Shown: piece after piece, positions 8,305 to 16,439 of the stretch | How the letters are laid out: each line of letters opens with the position of its first letter | Numbering within the stretch: the first letter of the stretch is position 1 | Source: CBFFRJ01 sp051486985 | GTDB taxonomy: Bacteria > Pseudomonadota > Gammaproteobacteria > Enterobacterales > Enterobacteriaceae | DNA length: 64,000 nt | Assembly: GCF_051486985.1 (NCBI RefSeq) | Contig: NZ_JAHVDV010000024.1 | Span: forward strand, 23,075 to 87,074 | Direction: 5' to 3' | Program-made: the position numbers and the translations under genes | Notes under the pieces: model-generated | Database searches by the model: none | The model's input: the letters and a program-made list of their open reading frames with translations, nothing else | Told to the model about the DNA's origin: nothing

Positions 8305-9321
8305 ATGGCAACTTCGAGACGTGACCTATTAAAGCTGAGCGGCATCGCTACCGCCTCATTATTGCTGAGCCAAAAAAGCATTGCCGCCTGGGCACCCTCA
8401 GGTCGCTATCCGGATCCACGGATAATCGCCATCGATGACAGCTTTAAAGCCTGTATGCTCTCCAGCGCAAAGGTCGAACAGATCGCGACGGGTTACCGCT
8501 GGGCAGAAGGCCCGGTCTGGTTTGGCGATACGCGCATGCTGATGTGGAGTGATATCCCGAACGACACTATTATGCGTTGGGATGAAGTCACCGGTCAGGC
8601 CAGCGTCTTTCGCCATCCGGCAAATTACACCAACGGCCATGCGCGGGACAGGCAGGGGCGTTTAATCAGTTGCGAGCATGACACTCGCCGTATCACCCGT
8701 ACCGAATACGACGGATCCATCACCGTTCTCGCCGACAGTTATGACGGCAAACCGCTCAACTCACCTAATGATATCGTCGTGAAGTCCGACGGTACTATCT
8801 GGTTTACCGATCCGCCGTTTGGTATTTCAGGTTTCTATGAAGGGCATAAGGCGACGCCTGAATTACCGCAAAACGTCTACCGACTGGACCCGGAAACCCG
8901 CGAACTCACGGTGGTGTTGGGTGAGGTAAAAGGGCCAAACGGCCTCTGCTTCTCACCGGATGAAAAAATACTCTATGTCGTGGAAAGTCGGGCGACGCCA
9001 AACCGTCTGATCCTCGCGTGGGACGTTGTCGATAACACCCTGAAAAATAAACGGGTGCATATCGACTGTGGCAACGGAACGGCAGACGGTATTGCCTGTG
9101 ATATGGACGGAAATCTCTGGTGCGGCTGGGGAACGGGAACGGAAGAGCTGGATGGCGTGCGCGTTTTTAACACTCAGGGTAAACACATCGGCACGATTCA
9201 GTTGCCAGAGCGCTGCGCCAATCTTTGCTTTGGCGGCGAAAAAGGGAACCGGCTTTTTATGGCTTCCAGTACCTCCATCTATTCGCTGTATGTGAATACG
9301 CTGGGGGCGAAGCTGGTTTAA
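8305..9321 (+). CDS. Tat-exported SMP-30/gluconolactonase-family hydrolase
   Basis: The protein (338 residues) starts with a twin-arginine signal (SRRDLLKLSG, then a hydrophobic stretch ending near SIAAWA), so it should be folded before export to the periplasm. The rest is a six-bladed SMP-30/gluconolactonase beta-propeller: GYRWAEGPVWF, SPNDIVVKSDGTIWFTDP, GPNGLCFSPDEK and the late NLWCGWGTG blade carry the usual metal-site Glu, Asn and Asp positions. The likely reaction is hydrolysis of a sugar lactone, but the substrate is unknown. The ATG at 8305 has a GGAGA upstream; a TTG or ATG further upstream would bury the Tat motif. It lies between slmA and pyrE, which are adjacent in E. coli K-12, so it is a lineage-specific insertion. 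Confidence 0.85.
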   Translation: MATSRRDLLKLSGIATASLLLSQKSIAAWAPSGRYPDPRIIAIDDSFKACMLSSAKVEQIATGYRWAEGPVWFGDTRMLMWSDIPNDTIMRWDEVTGQASVFRHPANYTNGHARDRQGRLISCEHDTRRITRTEYDGSITVLADSYDGKPLNSPNDIVVKSDGTIWFTDPPFGISGFYEGHKATPELPQNVYRLDPETRELTVVLGEVKGPNGLCFSPDEKILYVVESRATPNRLILAWDVVDNTLKNKRVHIDCGNGTADGIACDMDGNLWCGWGTGTEELDGVRVFNTQGKHIGTIQLPERCANLCFGGEKGNRLFMASSTSIYSLYVNTLGAKLV

Positions 9322-9344
9322 CAGACCATCGTTTATAAATACTC

Positions 9345-9535
9345 TAAATAATTCGCGCTGCAGGAAGACGGTAAGCGCGTGACAAATTCGTCAGGAACGA
9401 ATTTGAACAGCCAGAGGCGGCCTGTGGTGAGGGACATGGATGTTGCTCATTCATCCCCAGAAACTTACTGAAGTAAGTGACTGGGGTGAACACACGTCAT
9501 CAACGCACCTGCAGCTTGAAGTATGAGGGGTATTG
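9345..9535. repeat. RSA-like intergenic repeat element
   Basis: This non-coding stretch between SMP-30 and pyrE carries the hallmarks of a dispersed enterobacterial repeat: GCTGCAGGAAGACGG at the left, a CCCCAG...CTGGGG hairpin spanning TTACTGAAGTAAGTGA, and CTGCAGCTTGAAGTATGA at the right. From memory it resembles the E. coli RSA repeats; the family name is not certain. A diverged relative occurs at 21485-21600. Confidence 0.6.
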
Positions 9536-10177
9536 TTACACGCCGTACTCTTCGCGATAGGCCTGAACCGACGCCAGGTGGTTAGCCATTTCCGGCTGTT
9601 CTTCCAGATACGCAATTAAATCTTTCAATGTAATGATAGCAATAACGTTACAGCCGTAATCACGCTCCACTTCCTGAATGGCAGAGATATCCGCACGACC
9701 GCGTTCCTGACGATCCAGGGATATCAGCACACCCGCAAGCGTGGCGTGGTTCGCCTGAATAATCTCCATGGATTCACGAATCGCTGTCCCGGCAGTGATG
9801 ACGTCATCCACCAGCATTACGCGGCCTTCCAGCGCACTGCCGACCAGGTTGCCACCCTCGCCATGCGTTTTGGCTTCTTTACGATTAAAGCAGTACGGCA
9901 CATCGCGTTCGTGATGCTCCGCCAGGGCTACCGCCGTGGTGGTCGCAATTGGAATGCCTTTGTAGGCCGGGCCGAACAGCAGGTCGAAATCAATCCCGGA
10001 ATCCACCAGCGCTTCGGCGTAAAAGCGCCCTAACAGTGCCAGATCGCGCCCGGTATTAAACAGCCCGGCGTTGAAGAAATAGGGGCTTTTACGCCCGGAT
10101 TTCAGCGTGAACTCGCCAAACTTAAGTACCTGCTTGTTAAGCGCAAACTCAATAAACTGGCGCTGATATGGTTTCAT
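9536..10177 (-). CDS. pyrE: Orotate phosphoribosyltransferase
   Basis: PyrE makes orotidine 5'-phosphate from orotate and PRPP in pyrimidine synthesis. The 213-residue protein has the PRPP-binding motif VMLVDDVITAGTA near residue 120 and the catalytic-loop lysines. It lies downstream of rph on the minus strand, with an attenuator hairpin in the 65-bp gap. Expression is therefore expected to follow the UTP-dependent coupling of rph translation to transcription known in E. coli. Confidence 0.97.
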   Translation of the reverse strand: MKPYQRQFIEFALNKQVLKFGEFTLKSGRKSPYFFNAGLFNTGRDLALLGRFYAEALVDSGIDFDLLFGPAYKGIPIATTTAVALAEHHERDVPYCFNRKEAKTHGEGGNLVGSALEGRVMLVDDVITAGTAIRESMEIIQANHATLAGVLISLDRQERGRADISAIQEVERDYGCNVIAIITLKDLIAYLEEQPEMANHLASVQAYREEYGV

Positions 10178-10207
10178 GGATTCGCTCCTCTTTCCGCTTT
10201 TCTTCAG

Positions 10208-10237
10208 ACAAAAAAAAGGCGACTTCTCAGTCGCCTT
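10208..10237 (-). terminator. pyrE attenuator (intrinsic terminator between rph and pyrE)
   Basis: On the minus strand AAGGCGACT pairs perfectly with AGTCGCCTT around a 4-base loop and is followed by eight T residues. The hairpin starts 6 bases after the rph stop codon. In E. coli a ribosome translating the end of rph close behind RNA polymerase prevents this terminator from forming when UTP is low; the spacing here fits that mechanism. Confidence 0.9.
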
Positions 10238-10242
10238 AAAAA

Positions 10243-10959
10243 CTAGTTTTCCAACGCCGCCTTCTGCGTTGAAATAATGGATTCGATTCCCCCTCGGGCC
10301 AGCGCCAGCAAGGTGAGAAGTTCTTCATGGGTAAAAGGCTCGCCCTCAGCGGTGCCCTGTACTTCGATGATGCGCCCGTCTTCGGTCATGACTACGTTCA
10401 TGTCAGTTTCTGCGGCGGAATCTTCAACATACTCAAGGTCACACAGTGCCTCGCCGTTAACGATACCCACGGAAACCGCCGCCACCATACCTTTCATCGG
10501 GTTGGCTTTCAGTTTACCCGCGCTAACCAGCGCATTCAGCGCATCCGCCAGCGCCACACAGGCCCCGGTGATGGAGGCGGTACGGGTGCCACCGTCTGCC
10601 TGAATCACGTCGCAGTCCAGCGTGATGGTGTACTCACCGAGCGCGTTCAAATCAACAGCGGCACGCAGTGCACGCGCGATGAGACGCTGGATTTCCATGG
10701 TACGACCGCCCTGCTTACCTTTGGCGGCTTCACGAGCATTACGGGTATGGGTAGAGCGCGGCAGCATACCGTATTCGGCGGTGATCCAGCCTTTACCCTG
10801 GCCTTTCAGAAAACGCGGAACACCCTCTTCCAGCGTGGCGGTGCACAGAACTTTGGTGTCACCAAATTCAACCAGCACGGAGCCTTCAGCGTGTTTTGTA
10901 TAGTGACGGGTCAGGGTGACGGGACGCACCTCAGTGGTGCTACGACCTGATGGACGCAT
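10243..10959 (-). CDS. rph: Ribonuclease PH
   Basis: RNase PH is a phosphate-dependent 3'-5' exoribonuclease that trims tRNA and rRNA 3' ends. The start ATG at 10959 gives MRPSGRSTTEVRPV and 238 residues, the full-length family size; an upstream in-frame start at 10983 is less likely. The core segments TATLEEGVPRFLKGQGKGW and RTMEIQRLIGRAL-like helix are present, and the C terminus (GGIESIISTQKAALEN) is intact. The well-known E. coli K-12 MG1655/W3110 frameshift in this gene, which reduces pyrE expression, is absent here. Confidence 0.96.
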   Translation of the reverse strand: MRPSGRSTTEVRPVTLTRHYTKHAEGSVLVEFGDTKVLCTATLEEGVPRFLKGQGKGWITAEYGMLPRSTHTRNAREAAKGKQGGRTMEIQRLIARALRAAVDLNALGEYTITLDCDVIQADGGTRTASITGACVALADALNALVSAGKLKANPMKGMVAAVSVGIVNGEALCDLEYVEDSAAETDMNVVMTEDGRIIEVQGTAEGEPFTHEELLTLLALARGGIESIISTQKAALEN

Positions 10960-11083
10960 GATGATTTCTCCGGCTGTTACCAATGTGGCTGCGCATTATA
11001 CTGGCTTACCCAGGTTATTCCTATCCTGACAAGCCCATGAAAGCTATAATCCTCGCATCTCTCCTTAAAAAACGGGAACGTCT

Positions 11084-11947
11084 ATGATCCGCAGTATGAC
11101 CGCCTACGCCCGGCGTGAAATCAAAGGTAGCTGGGGCTCCGCCTCCTGGGAACTGCGCTCGGTTAACCAGCGTTATCTGGAAACCTACTTTCGTATGCCG
11201 GAGCAGTTTCGTAGCCTTGAGCCGGTAGTTCGTGAGCGCATTCGTGCACGTTTGACCCGTGGCAAAATTGAGTGCAACCTGCGTTTTGAACCCGATGCCA
11301 GCGCCCAGGGTGAGCTGATTCTTAACGAGAAACTGGCCAAACAGCTGGTCTCGGCCGCGAACTGGGTCAAAATGCAAAGCGATGAGGGCGAAATCAACCC
11401 GGTGGATATTCTCCGCTGGCCGGGGGTGATGGCCGCTCAGGAGCAGGATCTTGATGCCATTTCTGCTGAAATCCTTGCCGCGCTCGACGGTGCACTGGAT
11501 GACTTCATCATTGCCCGTGAAACCGAAGGCCAGGCACTGAAAGCGCTGATTGAGCAGCGTCTTGAAGGCGTCAGCACTGAAGTGAAAAAAGTCCGTGCCC
11601 AGATGCCTGAAATCCTGCAATGGCAGCGTGACCGTCTGGTTGCCAAGCTGGAAGATGCGCAGGTACAGCTTGAAAACAACCGCCTTGAGCAGGAGCTGGT
11701 GTTGATGGCGCAACGCATTGACGTTGCCGAAGAGTTGGATCGTCTGGACGCGCACGTCAAAGAGACCTGGAACATCCTCAAGAAAAAGGAAGCTGTCGGT
11801 CGTCGCCTCGATTTTATGATGCAGGAGTTCAATCGCGAGTCGAACACCCTGGCGTCGAAATCCATTAATGCTGATATCACTAATTCGGCCATTGAACTGA
11901 AAGTCCTGATCGAACAGATGCGCGAACAGATTCAGAACATTGAGTAA
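11084..11947 (+). CDS. yicC: YicC family endoribonuclease / RNase adaptor
   Basis: The 287-residue protein, the same length as E. coli YicC, begins MIRSMTAYARRE and has the conserved YLETYFRMPEQ and C-terminal REQIQNIE segments. YicC-like proteins have been linked to stationary-phase fitness and, more recently, to RNA cleavage and small-RNA turnover. It is divergent from rph; a TATAAT at 11045-11050 could be its -10. A strong terminator follows. Confidence 0.94.
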   Translation: MIRSMTAYARREIKGSWGSASWELRSVNQRYLETYFRMPEQFRSLEPVVRERIRARLTRGKIECNLRFEPDASAQGELILNEKLAKQLVSAANWVKMQSDEGEINPVDILRWPGVMAAQEQDLDAISAEILAALDGALDDFIIARETEGQALKALIEQRLEGVSTEVKKVRAQMPEILQWQRDRLVAKLEDAQVQLENNRLEQELVLMAQRIDVAEELDRLDAHVKETWNILKKKEAVGRRLDFMMQEFNRESNTLASKSINADITNSAIELKVLIEQMREQIQNIE

Positions 11948-11974
11948 ATTCTTTCAAAGCCCAATATAATACAT

Positions 11975-11999
11975 AAGCCCATGTTAAATGGGCTTTTTT
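11975..11999 (+). terminator. Rho-independent terminator of yicC
   Basis: AAGCCCAT pairs with ATGGGCTT across a 5-base loop and leads into a run of T residues, 28 bases after the yicC stop. Confidence 0.9.
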
Positions 12000-12179
12000 A
12001 TGCAATTAACTTTCAGTAATGAATATATAGCTCCGCCACTCTCGACAATTTTGTGGAGGGTGGATTGGTGAGTAGTTTCCGTTTACTAGTTAAAATGCAT
12101 GAGCTATAAGTAACTACTCCCCACAACCACTGGTAACTCTTTACACACAAAGGGTTATCTTGATTCAAAGGATTCATTT

Positions 12180-12323
12180 ATGGGTTCTCTAACCGTAAAA
12201 ACTGTTCAGGCTCTTGTTAAGACAAGACAGCCCGGTAGATACAGTGACGGCGAAGGTTTGTATTTGAGAATTCCATCACAACCAAAAATCAAAAACGGAA
12301 ATTGCTCAAATCCTTTTCGATGA
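12180..12323 (+). pseudogene. N-terminal stub of a P4-type tyrosine recombinase (integrase)
   Basis: The frame from the ATG at 12180 begins MGSLTVKTVQALVKTR and has YSDGEGLYLRI, which matches the N-terminal DUF4102/arm-binding domain of P4-like integrases. Homology stops after about 35 residues and the frame ends by chance at 12321. The catalytic core with Arg-His-Arg-Tyr residues is absent, so the gene is a deleted relic. The join to DUF3289-like sequence lies near 12285. It marks the left edge of foreign DNA in the slot that holds dinD in E. coli. Confidence 0.75.
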
Positions 12324-12899
12324 GTTTCTTCGATCTTCATTGTCTACATATTACTTAGGACAACATAATTTATTTAATAATCTTGTAAAGCATTTTTATC
12401 ATGGCAATGGAAAAAGCTACTCCAGCCTTTTTCTTGATAGTGCATATAAAAGTTTAATATTAAAGGAACAATCCTCTCCGTCATTTTCACGGAAAATAAT
12501 CTAGTCTATACTCGGTAAGGTTGCCATTGATGTAAAAAATGGCTTATCTGATGCCGACAAGATTCAATAAGAAAAGTAACAGGAAATTCAATACATCCTA
12601 AATTTAACAGATGGGCAGATAGTTTCAATGAGTTAGGAATGTCGATACACGACATATATGCCACAAAGATACAACTCACTAAGCTTGATACTACTGAAAA
12701 TGGTTATGTAGCGAAAATAATTTTTACAGGACAACATCATTTTGGTCTCGACAAAAGTGACATAATGAATATGAAGTTTCACTATATTAAGGCATTCCGC
12801 ATCTGGTTTGTGCTTCAGCGATGGGAAAATTTTGCATTTGAGCATTTTTTAACAAATATGAAAGCCGGGTTTGAAAATAGTTGTCGGAGGAATGGATGA
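12296..12899 (+). pseudogene. Broken DUF3289-family gene
   Basis: Two frames carry sequence I recognise as DUF3289. The first, from about 12301 to the TAG at 12502, reads ILFDEFLRSSLSTYYLGQHN and onward. The second, from about 12571, reads VTGNSIHPKFNRWADSFN, then HFGLDKSDIMN and FRIWFVLQRW, ending at the TGA at 12897. At least one frameshift and a premature stop separate them, and the 5' end is missing at the junction with the integrase stub. The last intact frame (from 12639) is 86 codons. DUF3289 has no firm function; it often neighbours DUF943 genes, as here. The last codon overlaps the next start (ATGA). Confidence 0.7.
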
Positions 12900-13375
12900 A
12901 AGCCAGAAAAATTATAACATTTATATTTTCAGCTATTATTTTTGCATTTTTTTATTTGAATTTTTTTAATTCTACTAAGGTCCTTGCCGTTCACGGCACT
13001 GGCTCTAATAAAGAATTTTTAGTTAAAAACATGCCTTTCAGTGATAGTAGTAAAATTGAGTGGTGGGATAATAATGGAGCTAAAACCCTCTCATCTGCTG
13101 AAACTTACTTTGTTTCAGTCTGGAAGTTTGACGGAAAATATCAAAAGCTTGCTCCTAAAAATTCAGGTATTTTTCCAGATCATGATACTGATTATTTACT
13201 ATGCTTCGGTGATATGAATACAGAAGAAAATTGTATTAATAAGTCTAACTGGATCATGGACATAACCAGGACAAAGGATGGATATACCTATTACCGAACA
13301 GGAACAGAATCTTACTCTCGGAAACCTTCTGGTGAGCTCATGCTAGGTGGAAGATCAAAGACAACCATTCAATGA
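12896..13375 (+). CDS. DUF943 family protein
   Basis: A 159-residue protein with one N-terminal membrane segment (about residues 5-24, IITFIFSAIIFAFFYLNFF) and a predicted periplasmic remainder. The segments FLVKNMPFSDSSKIEWW, YLLCFGDMNTEENCI and the two cysteines around LLCF...NCI fit the DUF943 family of enterobacteria. The function is unknown. The ATG at 12896 overlaps the DUF3289 stop by ATGA and has GGAGG upstream, so the pair was once coupled; only this gene looks intact. The region is clearly AT-rich compared with the flanking core genes. Confidence 0.75.
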   Translation: MKARKIITFIFSAIIFAFFYLNFFNSTKVLAVHGTGSNKEFLVKNMPFSDSSKIEWWDNNGAKTLSSAETYFVSVWKFDGKYQKLAPKNSGIFPDHDTDYLLCFGDMNTEENCINKSNWIMDITRTKDGYTYYRTGTESYSRKPSGELMLGGRSKTTIQ

Positions 13376-13717
13376 CAGATGTAATCGTAACCTGGCAAGC
13401 TGAACAGCTTGCCACTGTTATAAATGGGGAGTTGATTGGGGAGTAAAATGGTAAATCCGTCACCGGTTTACCTATTAGATGATGATAAATAGTATTTATT
13501 TTATTGTAATCAACATTCATATTCAGAATGTTGAGTAAATTTAAACTAAGTATTCATTAAATGGATGGCTTCTAAATAAGAAGCCATTTTTAATGCACAT
13601 CGCTACCAAAATATAAATATATCGCAACACCCCCCTATTTACACGTTAGGATTTCATCACAATATTTGATATACTCCCCGCACTTTCTTCGCCCCCAAAA
13701 GTTATCCCAGGACAGGT
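13376..13717. other. Intergenic region with short repeats and a terminator
   Basis: No gene is visible. The region contains a tight palindrome (GGCAAGCTG/CAGCTTGCC, 13394-13413), two direct copies of TGGGGAGT (13425-13432 and 13437-13444) whose reverse complement occurs at 12116-12123, and a terminator at 13565-13591. The last ~120 bases should hold the acyltransferase promoter. Confidence 0.6.
13565..13591 (+). terminator. Rho-independent terminator
   Basis: ATGGCTTCT pairs with AGAAGCCAT across AAATA and is followed by five T residues. It ends the DUF943 side of the accessory segment before the acyltransferase gene. Confidence 0.85.
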
Positions 13718-15652
13718 ATGGCTAACATCAACTTATCTGTAGAGGCAACGCAAACCGTCATGGTTGACCGTGACTTCAGACAGGATATAAACCTGCTTCG
13801 CGGTATTGCTATTCTTTCCGTTGTGCTTTATCACTTTGCAGGGCAACTGCTACCGGGCGGCTTCGCAGGGGTTGATGTTTTTTTCGTTATTTCCGGTTAT
13901 CTAATGACCAAAATTATAGCTACCGGACTGGAGCGACGCTCTTTTAATCTGATTCAGTTTTATGCTGCACGGTGTAAACGGATTATTCCCGCCTTATTGA
14001 TTTTCTGCACCATTCTGTTATTGGCGACATATCTGTGGATGCCAAACAATGAGTACCGCAAGTTAGGGAATTATGTCGGATATGTTGCTTTATTTATTTC
14101 CAATATAAAACTGAATAAGGAAGCAGGCGATTATTTCGCAACCAGTGCCCATGAAAACTGGTTTTTGCATACCTGGTCACTGTCTGTCGAATGGCAATTT
14201 TATCTGATACTGCCGATTATATTAATGGCAGTATACCCATTCAGAAAAAGAATCAGTTCAGGAAGCTGCCTCCTTATTCTCACGCTTTGCTCTTTTCTGG
14301 CCTGCATAACACTGACCTCTTCCAGCGCATCCACCCGATTTTATCTGATGCCGTACCGGGCATGGGAAATGCTGTGTGGCGGCCTTGTCTGGTATGCCAC
14401 AACACGTTTTACCCTAACCGCCAATCTGCGTCCGATGACTGCAATCTCAGGTTATCTCCTCATCGTTCTGTCACTGGTTTTTCTTACCACCGACGATGCG
14501 TGGCCGGGAGGGTTAACTCTCCTGCCCGTAACAGGCACAATGCTGGTGATTTACAGCAACTGCCAGTCCATCACGGCAGTGTTTGACAGAAACCTACGCT
14601 GGATAGGATTAAGCTCTTATTCGGTTTATCTCTGGCACTGGCCTGTTGCCGTTTATCTGGTTTATGCCGGACAACATACCAAAGGCCCCTGGGTACTTGG
14701 CGCTATTGCACTTTCCTTTATTGCAGGCTGGCTTTCTTGGTTACTCATTGAGCTACCAGCCAAAAACTATCTTTCCGGGCAATCAGCCATAAAGTTCTGG
14801 TCAATTATTCTCAGTGTCGTCGGAGCTGCCTGGCTTTTTAGCTATCTGGTGAAAAACGATTTTATTGTTAGCCAGCCAAACCCCCTGGTAAACAAAATTG
14901 CGCTGGAAGCCAATAACAAAAATTTTGCGGCGAATCCTAAAACACACCTGAGCTATTACGGACAGGGAAAACCGGTGGCCATCATTGTGGGCGATAGTCA
15001 TGCAGAAGCGACGGCAACCGCACTAGCAGAGGCCGCGGAGGGGACCGGGGCGGTCATCGGCCTGACGGCTTCCGGATGCCCGACCCTTGCTGACGGCGAA
15101 CTTAAAGAGGGTAAAGCGTGCGGGCAGTTCAACCGCGGACTCAGCGACCGGCTAAAGAGCTGGCCCTCAGAGGTTCCGGTGATCATCGTTAACCGATTGA
15201 CTCACTACGCGGAGCAGCGTCTGGTGATTTTCGACAATCAGTCTGAAAATGATGCGACGTACCTGCGCAAATATGCAGAGGCCATGATCAGGATGGCCTG
15301 TACCCTTAATCGTGAACATCCCGTCTACCTTGTAAGCCCGATGCCTGAAATGCCCGTCAACGTTCCCCGGACCTTATCCCATAGCCTGATGACCGGCAGA
15401 GCCGTTCAGGATATTTCGGTTTCGCTCAGCCAGTGGCAGCAACACAACACTGTCGTTCTGCAGGCACAGTATCAGGCAGCTCAACAATGCGGCGTACAGG
15501 TGCTCGATCCTACCCCGTATCTCTGTCATGACGGCCGCTGCATGGGCAGCCAGAATTTACAGCCCTGGTACTTTGATGACAACCATCTTAGCGAAACCGG
15601 TAATAAACGCCTGGTCCCGATGTTCCGGAAGATATTTGCTCAGCCACATTAG
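13718..15652 (+). CDS. OafA/YrhL-type membrane O-acyltransferase with C-terminal SGNH domain
   Basis: The 644-residue protein has an N-terminal acyltransferase-3 domain with about ten membrane segments. The catalytic RGIAILSVVLYH (R-x10-H) lies near residues 29-40, and PGGFAGVDVFFVISGYL follows. The C-terminal third is a periplasmic SGNH hydrolase-like domain: the nucleophile block is IIVGDSHAEA and the Asp-His pair is in DDNHLS near the end. Such AT3-SGNH fusions O-acetylate O-antigen or other surface glycans. It lies in the yicC-yicG slot with other acquired genes, but its composition is closer to the core genome. The target glycan is unknown. Confidence 0.88.
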   Translation: MANINLSVEATQTVMVDRDFRQDINLLRGIAILSVVLYHFAGQLLPGGFAGVDVFFVISGYLMTKIIATGLERRSFNLIQFYAARCKRIIPALLIFCTILLLATYLWMPNNEYRKLGNYVGYVALFISNIKLNKEAGDYFATSAHENWFLHTWSLSVEWQFYLILPIILMAVYPFRKRISSGSCLLILTLCSFLACITLTSSSASTRFYLMPYRAWEMLCGGLVWYATTRFTLTANLRPMTAISGYLLIVLSLVFLTTDDAWPGGLTLLPVTGTMLVIYSNCQSITAVFDRNLRWIGLSSYSVYLWHWPVAVYLVYAGQHTKGPWVLGAIALSFIAGWLSWLLIELPAKNYLSGQSAIKFWSIILSVVGAAWLFSYLVKNDFIVSQPNPLVNKIALEANNKNFAANPKTHLSYYGQGKPVAIIVGDSHAEATATALAEAAEGTGAVIGLTASGCPTLADGELKEGKACGQFNRGLSDRLKSWPSEVPVIIVNRLTHYAEQRLVIFDNQSENDATYLRKYAEAMIRMACTLNREHPVYLVSPMPEMPVNVPRTLSHSLMTGRAVQDISVSLSQWQQHNTVVLQAQYQAAQQCGVQVLDPTPYLCHDGRCMGSQNLQPWYFDDNHLSETGNKRLVPMFRKIFAQPH

Positions 15653-15821
15653 CGCAACCATGAGTTTAATTTATGTCATTCCTGCCTAAAAATGGCATGA
15701 AGCCCGTTAATAAAGAGATGATGGATTAGTTATTCTATTGATTAATCCTTCGCACAAAAAAATCTCAATCGTTTGTCGCCGTGCGAAGAACTACCCTTAC
15801 GCCCTCATTGCTGGGGGACAG

Positions 15822-16439
15822 ATGCTGCTACATATTCTTTATTTGATTGGTATTACTGCCGAAGCGATGACCGGCGCGCTGGCGGCTGGTCGCCGCCGTA
15901 TGGACACCTTTGGCGTCATCATCATTGCAACCGCTACGGCGCTGGGAGGCGGAACGGTCAGGGATATCCTTCTTGGGCATTATCCTCTGGGCTGGGTAAA
16001 ACACCCGGAATATGTCGTTATTGTGGCCGTTGCGGCGGTGCTGACTACGCTGGTGGCTCCGGTGATGCCACATTTACGCCGTCTGTTTCTGGTACTGGAT
16101 GCCCTTGGCCTGATCGTATTCTCCATTATCGGGGCACAAATCGCGCTCGATATGGGGGAAGGCTTGATCATCGCCTCGATTGCCGCAGTCGTCACCGGCG
16201 TCTTTGGCGGCATCCTGCGTGATATGTTTTGTAAGCGCATCCCACTGGTCTTTCAAAAAGAACTCTACGCCGGTATTTCTTTTGCCGCTGCCGTACTGTA
16301 TATCGCGCTGCAGCACTATGTGAGTAATCAGGATGTTATCGTCATTTCGACATTACTGTTTGGCTTCACTGCTCGCATGCTGGCACTGCGCTGGAAACTG
16401 AGACTGCCCGTTTTTCACTACAACCACAGCGCGCATTAA
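15822..16439 (+). CDS. yicG: YicG, UPF0126/TRIC-type membrane protein
   Basis: A 205-residue inner-membrane protein with about seven hydrophobic segments. The duplicated glycine-rich motif (GGGTVRDILLGHYP and GGILRDMFCKRIP) is characteristic of bacterial TRIC-like/UPF0126 proteins. Some relatives conduct cations and related YadS has been tied to glycine uptake; YicG itself is poorly characterised. The frame opens at 15738, but the ATG at 15822 has a GGGGA ribosome site and matches the E. coli start and length. The stop overlaps the convergent ligB stop by four bases. Confidence 0.92.
   Translation: MLLHILYLIGITAEAMTGALAAGRRRMDTFGVIIIATATALGGGTVRDILLGHYPLGWVKHPEYVVIVAVAAVLTTLVAPVMPHLRRLFLVLDALGLIVFSIIGAQIALDMGEGLIIASIAAVVTGVFGGILRDMFCKRIPLVFQKELYAGISFAAAVLYIALQHYVSNQDVIVISTLLFGFTARMLALRWKLRLPVFHYNHSAH

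Noticed and set aside
10994..11050. Full sigma-70 promoters for rph and yicC
   Set aside because: Good -10 hexamers exist on both strands, but no -35 at a suitable distance could be supported.
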